A stretch of DNA of 17,382 nt from an uncultured Bacillota bacterium. GTDB taxonomy: Bacteria; Bacillota_I; Bacilli_A; Erysipelotrichales; Erysipelotrichaceae. This document shows, in pieces, positions 12,307-17,382 of this stretch. The translations under genes were made by a program, and so were the position numbers. The notes below the pieces were generated by a model. The model searched no databases, had not been told where the DNA came from, and worked only from the letters and a program-made list of their open reading frames with translations. The stretch spans positions 1 through 17,382 of the forward strand of contig CALFPO010000078.1 in NCBI GenBank assembly GCA_937919165.1, given 5' to 3'. Within the stretch, counting starts at the first letter, position 1. Each line of letters begins with the position of its first letter.

Positions 12307-12894
12307 CTAGAACATTATCCCATTCTTGCGCCTATATTCTTCCTTGAATCTCTTCTTGAGAAGACGCAATCTGTTGTCGATGCGCTTATTGCTGACCTTT
12401 AGCCTTTCCGCTATTTCTTTGTAGCTCAGATCGGCATTCCTATATTCGATCAGCTTGCGGTCTTCTTCATTCAGGCCATCAATGAAACCATCCAAGAATT
12501 CCTCGAAATCCTTCTCGCGATGATAGGCTTCAGGATTGTCATTCACAAGCGTAGCAGCTTCAATAAGCTGATAGTCATCCTTGTCAAGAGACAATGGTTC
12601 GCCGCCTTTATGCCTATAGCTTCTAAGCAATGAGATAAGCCTTCTTCTGATGACCATGTACGCAAAGGAAGAGAACTTCATCTTCTTGTCCATCTCAAAA
12701 GACATGACAGCTTCATAAAGGCTAAGTGAAGCTTCCTGATACATCTCATCCATGTCCATCATGAAATCGCCCATCTCCAGATTGAAGGAATAGATGATCT
12801 TATAGATGATGCGGCGATAGTCTTCCAGCAGCTGTCTGAAGGCATCGTCATCATGTTCCTTGATCCTGGCGATCAGTTCCATCTCTCTATCCAT
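12307..12894 (-). CDS. RNA polymerase sigma factor, SigH-like (sigma-70 family)
   Basis: A 195-residue sigma factor of the SigH (sigma-30) type. Region 2 is recognisable in DEMYQEASLSLYEAVMSFEMDKKMKFSSFAYMVIRRRLISLLRSY, which matches the core-binding and -10-recognising helices, and region 4 is an HTH (LSYKEIAERLKVSNKRIDNRLRLLKKRF) like that of SigH. Position supports this: in B. subtilis sigH follows rlmB (with yacP between) and precedes rpmG-secE-nusG. The start is uncertain. The ORF can be extended to a TTG at 12912; the ATG at 12894 is taken because a GAAGG lies just upstream, though spacing is short. SigH controls early sporulation or competence genes in relatives; its role here is not known. 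Confidence 0.82.
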   Translation of the reverse strand: MDREMELIARIKEHDDDAFRQLLEDYRRIIYKIIYSFNLEMGDFMMDMDEMYQEASLSLYEAVMSFEMDKKMKFSSFAYMVIRRRLISLLRSYRHKGGEPLSLDKDDYQLIEAATLVNDNPEAYHREKDFEEFLDGFIDGLNEEDRKLIEYRNADLSYKEIAERLKVSNKRIDNRLRLLKKRFKEEYRRKNGIMF

Positions 12895-12905
12895 GCCTTC
12901 AATAT

Positions 12906-12947
12906 AAAACAAAAAATGAGATACTCATTTTCATAGTTATCTCATTT
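12906..12947 (-). terminator. Terminator between rlmB and the sigma gene, with two alternative stems
   Basis: In the minus-strand RNA, CTCATTTT can pair with the nearer AAAATGAG (eight pairs, TAT loop) or within a ten-pair stem AAATGAGATA/TATCTCATTT (14-base loop). Both stems end at the U-run TTTTTTGTTTT. This closes the sensor-cysS-rlmB operon or attenuates the sigma gene. Confidence 0.65.
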
Positions 12948-12970
12948 CCTTATCTTTTATTTTCCCCAAT

Positions 12971-12979
12971 TGTGGATAA
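12971..12979 (-). promoter_or_regulatory. Perfect DnaA-box sequence
   Basis: TTATCCACA, the consensus DnaA box, on the minus strand just after the rlmB stop and upstream of the sigma gene. It is a single copy with no cluster, so chance is possible. Confidence 0.4.
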
Positions 12980-12980
12980 G

Positions 12981-13673
12981 TCACCCTCTCTTGGAAAGTA
13001 CGTTGTATATCAGTATTCCTGCTGCTACTGAAGCATTGAGACTTGTGACATGACCCTTCATCGGCAGGCTGACTATGAAGTCGCATTCTTCCTTGACGAT
13101 CCGTGACATGCCCTTTCCTTCTGAACCGATAATCAGCACGGTGTTCATGTTGTAGTCCATGTCATCATAGGCTCTATCGCCATCGGCATCGGAACCCACA
13201 ACCCAATAGCCCTTGTCCTTGAGCTTCTTGAGCGTATTGACGATATTGTTGACTTCCGCTACCTTGACATATTCCAGAGCTCCACATGCTACCTTGGCGA
13301 CCGTATCGTTGATCTTGGCTGCATTATGGGCCTTGTATATGACTCCATCGACACCGGCGCAGTCACAGGTCCTGATGATGGCGCCAAGATTGTGCACATC
13401 CTCAAGTCCATCAAGCACGACAATCAAGCCATTGCTATCCTTGACCATCTCATCTACTGATGAAAGCTTATATTCCTTGACTTCAGCCAGATAGCCCTGA
13501 TGGTTTCCAGACTTTGACATCTTGTCTAGTGTCTTCCTATCGACGATCTTATAAGGAATCTTCTTTTCCTTCAGCTCATCGATTATTTCCTTGTTTATGA
13601 CATAGGCACAGACGATGCGATCATTATGCATCGCCTCAAAGAAGGAATTCTTTCCATATATATAGTTACTCAT
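12981..13673 (-). CDS. rlmB: 23S rRNA 2'-O-methyltransferase RlmB (TrmH/SpoU family)
   Basis: A 230-residue SpoU/TrmH-family enzyme, expected to 2'-O-methylate a guanosine of 23S rRNA. The N-terminal substrate-recognition part begins YIYGKNSFFEAM, and the SPOUT trefoil-knot motifs are intact: motif 1 NLGAIIRT (95-102, with the catalytic Arg), motif 2 GSEGKGMSR (183-191) and motif 3 SLNASVAAGILIY (211-223). These form the SAM-binding knot. It overlaps mrnC by eight bases, and the order cysS-mrnC-rlmB is as in B. subtilis. yacP, which usually follows, is missing. The position distinguishes RlmB from TrmH-type tRNA enzymes. Confidence 0.94.
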   Translation of the reverse strand: MSNYIYGKNSFFEAMHNDRIVCAYVINKEIIDELKEKKIPYKIVDRKTLDKMSKSGNHQGYLAEVKEYKLSSVDEMVKDSNGLIVVLDGLEDVHNLGAIIRTCDCAGVDGVIYKAHNAAKINDTVAKVACGALEYVKVAEVNNIVNTLKKLKDKGYWVVGSDADGDRAYDDMDYNMNTVLIIGSEGKGMSRIVKEECDFIVSLPMKGHVTSLNASVAAGILIYNVLSKRG

Positions 13674-14049
13674 TGTCTATTCCTCCCTTGAATACTTCAT
13701 CAAAGAATTCATCAAGCCTTTCCCTATCGGTCAGATAGAGATATCCGCAGATAGCCTCAAGACCTGAAGCGATCTCATAGGTCAAGCGATCGCCATTCTT
13801 GGGGATATGGCTGATATGGTTTCTGCCTTTCTTGAAGGCATCAAGCTCATCTTCCTTGAAGAAGCCTTCATCATTCAATCTATTGAAGACCTTGGTCTGG
13901 CCCTTGGCGCAGTTGTAGCCATTGCAGAGCTTCTGCAGGGTCTTTGAGGACTGGTATCTGTTGGCAACGAAGAACTCACGCACCCGCAATGTGAATACCG
14001 CATCCCCGATGAAGCTTAAGGAGTTGGCGCTTACTTCCTTGATATCCAT
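13666..14049 (-). CDS. mrnC: Mini-ribonuclease III
   Basis: Mini-III is a dimeric RNase III lacking the dsRNA-binding domain; it matures 23S rRNA ends in Firmicutes. The 127-residue protein has the signature FIGDAVF (D16 corresponds to the catalytic Asp), the GRNHISHIPKN loop near 75-85, and the second acidic residue E98 in SGLEAICGYLYL. One variation: the Glu after GDAVF (GDAVFE in B. subtilis) is Thr here (GDAVFTLRVR, residue 20). Its ATG overlaps the cysS stop as TAATG, and its end overlaps rlmB. All genes run in the same order as in B. subtilis. The active site appears intact by the two main acidic residues. Confidence 0.93.
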   Translation of the reverse strand: MDIKEVSANSLSFIGDAVFTLRVREFFVANRYQSSKTLQKLCNGYNCAKGQTKVFNRLNDEGFFKEDELDAFKKGRNHISHIPKNGDRLTYEIASGLEAICGYLYLTDRERLDEFFDEVFKGGIDNE

Positions 14050-15383
14050 TAAAGGATGCCCTTCTCCTGAAGCATTACTCTATACTTATCGGCTTCGTCG
14101 AAATTCTTGGCTGCCTTAGCCTCGTTCCACTTGCCATAGATATCCTTATCCTCATCACTAAGTTCTACCTTATCGATGAAGATACCCAATACCTTCAGCA
14201 TCATCCTTATCGCATTGTAGTTAGAAGAGACTTCTTCATAATTGATTTCCCTTACACGCAATGACTGGTTGAGCAGCTTGACGGTATCGAAGATCACCAT
14301 ATAGGCATTAGGCGTATTGAGATCATCAGCCATCTGTTCCAGGAACTCATCGTATTTTTCCTTATTGAAAGCATCGCTCAATTCAGCGCCTGCAATCTGG
14401 GACTTCACCTCTACCTGCTTTAGGACCGTCTCAATCTTTCCAAGTTCAGTCTTGGCGGCATTGAAGGTCTCGTCATCATAGATCAACGAATCTCTATATC
14501 TTGCGCTCAATAGGAACCATCTTACAAGGTTGGCTCCATGTTCAGCGATGACATCCTTGGCCCATTGGGTATTGCCTAAAGACTTGGACATCTTGCCGCC
14601 CTTTGTCTCCAGCATGCCATTATGGATCCAGTAGTTGGCCAGATGATGGCCATTGACGCATTCAGACTGAGCCATCTCATTCTCATGATGTGGGAACTTC
14701 AAATCACGTCCGCCGCCATGAATATCGATCAGGGAATGATTGAACTCCTTGCCGATCATGACTACACATTCCGTATGCCAGCCTGGTCTTCCTTCGCCCC
14801 AAGGCGAATCCCACTTGATGCCTTTCTCGGTCTTCTTCCACAAGGCAAAGTCCATTGGGTTCTTCTTCTGGTCGTTCTCTTCGACACGGGCACCCGCATT
14901 GAGGTCCTCTAGTCTCTGATGCGACAGTTCGCCATATTTCTCATCAGCCTCAACAGAGAAGTAGACATCGCCATTGACTACGTAGGCGCTGCCGTTCTTG
15001 ACCATCTCGTCGATGAAATCGATGATCTCATCCATTGTCTCTGTAACTCTTGGAGTCACATCCAGAGGAACGACATTGAGCGACTTTCTTACATCGTTGT
15101 AGGCATCGATATATCTTTCAGCGATTTCCTTCTCGCTTACGCCTTCTTCGATGGCCTTGTTTATGATCTTGTCATCGACATCGGTAAAGTTAGAGACAAA
15201 CTTTACCTTGTAGCCATAGGCCTCAAAGGTCCTGCGCAGTGTATCGAACACTACGATAGGTCTGGCATTTCCGATATGCGCATGATTATATACGGTTGGA
15301 CCGCACACATACATCGATACCTCGCCTTCTTTGATTGGCTTGAACTCTTCAACCTTCAACGTATACGAATTATAGAATCTCAT
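14049..15383 (-). CDS. cysS: Cysteinyl-tRNA synthetase
   Basis: A class I aminoacyl-tRNA synthetase that charges tRNA-Cys, 444 residues. Zinc and cysteine recognition residues follow the family: C27 in CGPTVYNHAHIGNARP, C207 in GWHTECVVM, and H233/E237 in FPHHENEMAQ. The HIGH-type motif is HIGN (36-39) and the KMSKS motif is exact (265-269). A DALR-like anticodon region follows from about 330. ATG at 15383 is behind GGAGGGAAG. It overlaps the GYF_2-like gene by 14 bases and is the third gene of the operon. cysE, the usual upstream neighbour, is absent, and no T-box leader is visible upstream, unlike many Firmicute cysS genes. Confidence 0.98.
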   Translation of the reverse strand: MRFYNSYTLKVEEFKPIKEGEVSMYVCGPTVYNHAHIGNARPIVVFDTLRRTFEAYGYKVKFVSNFTDVDDKIINKAIEEGVSEKEIAERYIDAYNDVRKSLNVVPLDVTPRVTETMDEIIDFIDEMVKNGSAYVVNGDVYFSVEADEKYGELSHQRLEDLNAGARVEENDQKKNPMDFALWKKTEKGIKWDSPWGEGRPGWHTECVVMIGKEFNHSLIDIHGGGRDLKFPHHENEMAQSECVNGHHLANYWIHNGMLETKGGKMSKSLGNTQWAKDVIAEHGANLVRWFLLSARYRDSLIYDDETFNAAKTELGKIETVLKQVEVKSQIAGAELSDAFNKEKYDEFLEQMADDLNTPNAYMVIFDTVKLLNQSLRVREINYEEVSSNYNAIRMMLKVLGIFIDKVELSDEDKDIYGKWNEAKAAKNFDEADKYRVMLQEKGIL

Positions 15384-15564
15384 CTTCTTCCCTCCTGATG
15401 TAATACTGATAGATGCTGTCGGAAACGGTGATCCACACCTTCATTTCCTTGGTGGTCACATAGCTGTCTCCGCTTATCTTTCCGCTTCTGATGAGCTCGA
15501 TGAGCTCCTCATCGCTATAGGAACCTTCAACGTTCCTTATCTTCCATATCTTATTGTTGCCCAT
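15370..15564 (-). CDS. Small GYF_2-like domain protein
   Basis: A 64-residue protein, MGNNKIWKIRNVEGSYSDEE..., whose pattern fits the GYF_2/DUF4339 domain: an initial W, a turn, (S/G)-x-x-EL-x-x-LIRSGKI, then a V-x-x-x-(x)W block (SGDSYVTTKEMKVWITV) near the end. In other bacteria the domain is a small protein-interaction module, often joined to membrane or signalling proteins. Here it stands alone. The start at 15564 has an AAGGTGGTGG purine run just upstream; longer in-frame starts overlap the preceding gene more. It overlaps the large HTH/RCC1 gene by 14 bases and cysS by 14 bases, so the three are translationally linked and it may act with the membrane protein. Function unknown. Confidence 0.65.
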   Translation of the reverse strand: MGNNKIWKIRNVEGSYSDEELIELIRSGKISGDSYVTTKEMKVWITVSDSIYQYYIRREEDEIL

Positions 15565-17272
15565 CATCCACCACCTTGCAGTAATGATATTCGATCTGCC
15601 TTTCAAGCAGCTCATCAAGGCTCAGCACTTCGCCCTCCTTGATGCCTGATACCATCGTAATGATATATTCGCCGCTACATTCATCTTCCTCGATTGATAC
15701 AATGTGCTCACTATCGACGCCCAATGAACGCAGATAATCCTCAAACTGTTCAGCGCTCTTGTCGAAGATGGTATCGATCTCGACCATCTCCACAAAGGCC
15801 TCATAGACGAAGCTCAGTTCCCTGGCTTCCGAATCCTTGTAGTCGCCAGAACCGATGGCCACTATCGATATGGTATAGGTCTTGCCTTCCACCATATTGG
15901 CGGTCTCGAACTTCACGGCTTCCTCTTCGCTGATGCGATGGGAAAGTCCCGTACCTACATCGAGCGATACGTCATATCCTGAAGCGTTGTTTACGCCATC
16001 GAAGGATACGGTTACATAGTCCTTGGATATGATATATTTTATCTCGCTTACCTGAGGCAGCGTCTTCTTCTCGATCTCTTTCTCGACAAACTGGTTGTAG
16101 CGGTTCTTGCCTACACCATAGATGTTGGCGCCGTCCAAGGCAATCAGATAGTTGCTGGCAGCATCGATTGCGATGATGTCTGTCCAGTTGCTGATTTCGT
16201 TTCTGATCGTATCGTTCTCGATCTCGATATGTACCTTGCCAAAGGAATCAAGTCCAGCCACAAAGTCATTTCCGCAGGCCACATCCACAATATCGTACCA
16301 GTTCTCAGCCTGGAAATAGTTGGAAGCCGTCGAATAGACATGGACATATCCTTCGCTGTCAAGTATCGCCAAGGTATTCTCGCTTGAAGCGATATCCCTA
16401 GCATTGGCATAGTCCTTCAATGATGAAGATCCCATGAATGAACCGCTGTATTCAAGCTTGCCGTCTTCCTTCATGATGATTGAGCCGTTGGCTGTCGCAT
16501 AGACCTTGGAAACGTTTCTGCTTCCATCCAATTGACATTGGCCCTGTTCATCATCGCCGCTGCAGTATACTTTGCCATAAGAATCGACCGCAATCACATG
16601 TCCATCTCCAGCCGCAATATCCTTGATATTGGTCCAACCGCTTATCTCCTTTTCATACTTAGAGACAAGCCCTGATGAACTTACGGTTCCATCTTCGTTC
16701 AGGATGATGCTGAAACCTTCACCCTCACATACCTTGATGGCTCCCGAGGCGCTTAGATTGCTCAGTTCGCCATTGGCGTTTGAACCTGAGCCTACCACTC
16801 CGCCATAGTCATCTATATATATAACCGTCGTCTCCGATACCGACAGTCTGTTGATGTTGTCCTTGATTGGCACATATGGCTTGGAATTGTTTCCTATTAT
16901 GAAGCTCATTATCGCTATCACCGCCAGCAGTCCGCCAATGATCGATGTCACGATCTTATGGTTCCTGATGAAATCCCTGATTCTATCGAATACCGTCTTC
17001 TTCGGAATGAAGTAATCGATATTCAGTTCATCGGTATTTGCCCCTTTGACATCATAGAGCTCAACCTCTTCATTGTTCCTGAAGATCTCCTCTATATCGA
17101 CATGATACAGAGATGCAAGCTTCTTCATCTCATCATATCCAATCATGTCACTGCCATTCTCATAGTTCATGTATTCAATGGTTTCCACACCCAAAACTTC
17201 CGCAAGATATGATTGCGAATAATTGTAGTGTTTCCTCAATTTTGTCAGTTTGGCAGGCAAATAATTCATCAC
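15551..17272 (-). CDS. Membrane-anchored XRE-HTH protein with seven RCC1-like repeats, FN3 and C-terminal domain
   Basis: A 573-residue protein of unusual build. Residues about 5-65 are an XRE-type helix-turn-helix (LTKLRKHYNYSQSYLAEVLGVE...YENGSDMIGYDEMKKLASLYHV). After a charged linker, one membrane helix spans about 107-127 (VTSIIGGLLAVIAIMSFIIG); basic residues before it place the HTH inside the cell. Residues about 139-400 hold seven RCC1-like repeats (WTNIKDIAAGDGHVIAVDSYG, WYDIVDVACGNDFVAGLDSFG and others). About 405-490 looks FN3-like, and 500-567 has a PASTA-like pattern (AEQFEDYLRSLGV...SGIKEGEVLSL). It is likely a one-component transmembrane regulator; the ligand is unknown. The start is GTG (17272) or ATG (17269); no Shine-Dalgarno is seen. 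It leads the GYF_2-cysS-mrnC-rlmB operon. Confidence 0.85.
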   Translation of the reverse strand: MMNYLPAKLTKLRKHYNYSQSYLAEVLGVETIEYMNYENGSDMIGYDEMKKLASLYHVDIEEIFRNNEEVELYDVKGANTDELNIDYFIPKKTVFDRIRDFIRNHKIVTSIIGGLLAVIAIMSFIIGNNSKPYVPIKDNINRLSVSETTVIYIDDYGGVVGSGSNANGELSNLSASGAIKVCEGEGFSIILNEDGTVSSSGLVSKYEKEISGWTNIKDIAAGDGHVIAVDSYGKVYCSGDDEQGQCQLDGSRNVSKVYATANGSIIMKEDGKLEYSGSFMGSSSLKDYANARDIASSENTLAILDSEGYVHVYSTASNYFQAENWYDIVDVACGNDFVAGLDSFGKVHIEIENDTIRNEISNWTDIIAIDAASNYLIALDGANIYGVGKNRYNQFVEKEIEKKTLPQVSEIKYIISKDYVTVSFDGVNNASGYDVSLDVGTGLSHRISEEEAVKFETANMVEGKTYTISIVAIGSGDYKDSEARELSFVYEAFVEMVEIDTIFDKSAEQFEDYLRSLGVDSEHIVSIEEDECSGEYIITMVSGIKEGEVLSLDELLERQIEYHYCKVVDDGQQ

Positions 17273-17276
17273 AATA

Positions 17277-17285
17277 ATTTTATCA
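17277..17285 (-). promoter_or_regulatory. Extended -10 promoter at the start of the HTH/RCC1 gene
   Basis: TGATAAAAT on the minus strand fits an extended -10 (TGnTAAAAT). It ends four bases before the GTG start codon, so the predicted transcript begins at the start codon. There is no Shine-Dalgarno sequence, which fits a leaderless message. Confidence 0.5.
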
Positions 17286-17293
17286 TATCATTC

Positions 17294-17322
17294 TTGAATT
17301 AACGCTCGCGTTGTGCTATTAT
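17294..17322 (+). promoter_or_regulatory. Promoter of tRNA-Asn
   Basis: -35 TTGAAT (17294-17299), a 17-base spacer and -10 TATTAT (17317-17322), about 14 bases before the tRNA. It diverges from the minus-strand promoter of the HTH/RCC1 gene, in a shared intergenic region of about 60 bases. Confidence 0.65.
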
Positions 17323-17335
17323 AATTTAGCAATGT

Positions 17336-17382
17336 GCCCGAATAGCTCAGTCGGTAGAGCGTCCGGCTGTTAACCGGCAGGT
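17336..17382 (+). tRNA. tRNA-Asn (GUU), 5' part only, cut by window edge
   Basis: The first 47 bases of a tRNA. The acceptor strand GCCCGAA is followed by TA, the D-arm GCTCAGTCGGTAGAGC, and an anticodon loop CTGTTAA with anticodon GTT (Asn). The stem around it is CCGG/CCGG, with the outermost pair T27-C43 mismatched. The T-arm and 3' end lie outside the window. The only gene on the plus strand. Confidence 0.92.

Noticed and set aside
14919..15398. A 159-codon plus-strand open frame opposite cysS.
   Set aside because: Antisense shadow of the conserved cysteinyl-tRNA synthetase; no homology recognised.
15384..15600. T-box riboswitch upstream of cysS.
   Set aside because: This stretch is coding (GYF_2-like gene and the end of the HTH/RCC1 gene), and no T-box sequence or specifier hairpin is visible.
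1..17382. Mobile element, CRISPR array, toxin-antitoxin or phage defence system.
   Set aside because: No transposase, integrase, array of spaced repeats or paired toxin-like small genes was found; the window is core chromosome.
17336..17382. tRNA as an integration (att) site.
   Set aside because: The adjacent genes show no integrase or duplicated tRNA end, and the 3' half of the tRNA, where att sites lie, is outside the window.

Overview
The window looks like chromosomal core sequence from a low-to-moderate GC Firmicute (Bacillota), most likely of the Erysipelotrichaceae/Erysipelotrichia type. The gene order cysS - mrnC - rlmB - sigH-like - rpmG - secE - nusG matches the Bacillus subtilis layout, and rplJ has a Firmicutes L10 leader with a rplJ - rplL - rsmC-like order. 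The lineage is inferred from memory of gene content, not from a search. Every protein gene is on the minus strand. Only a tRNA-Asn at the right edge, cut by the window end, is on the plus strand. I see no IS element, prophage, CRISPR array or rRNA.

Layout in transcription order (right to left). (1) 17.3-13.0 kb is a tightly overlapping operon. It begins with a 573-residue transmembrane protein (XRE helix-turn-helix, one membrane helix, about seven RCC1-like repeats, an FN3-like domain, a C-terminal PASTA-like domain). A small GYF_2-like protein, cysS, mrnC and rlmB follow. (2) 12.9-12.3 kb holds a SigH-like sigma factor between two terminator-like structures. (3) 12.2-10.5 kb is rpmG - secE - nusG - secG - smpB. 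(4) 10.5-9.2 kb is pduL - nagB. (5) 9.1-8.2 kb is trxA plus a DUF5684/SHOCT-type membrane protein. (6) 8.1-3.9 kb is a polyamine ABC transporter operon potA-potB-potC-potD, whose PotA carries an extra block of two Ig-like repeats inside its C-terminal domain. (7) 3.8-2.0 kb is an HD-domain hydrolase, dtd, a DUF951 protein and a HAD phosphatase. (8) 2.0-1.5 kb is an isolated prepilin-like gene. (9) 1.5 kb to the left edge is the L10 leader, rplJ, rplL and a partial rsmC-like methyltransferase.

Most genes serve translation, protein export, RNA processing and basic metabolism, and most operons end in a recognisable intrinsic terminator. Three things stand out: the membrane-spanning HTH/RCC1 protein leading the cysS operon (probably from a leaderless start), the Ig-like insertion in PotA, and the split of the classical nusG-rplK-rplA-rplJ cluster, with rplK and rplA missing and about 10 kb of unrelated genes in their place. 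No gap over 300 bases lacks a gene. The longest, 12107-12306, holds a sigma-operon terminator and the rpmG promoter.
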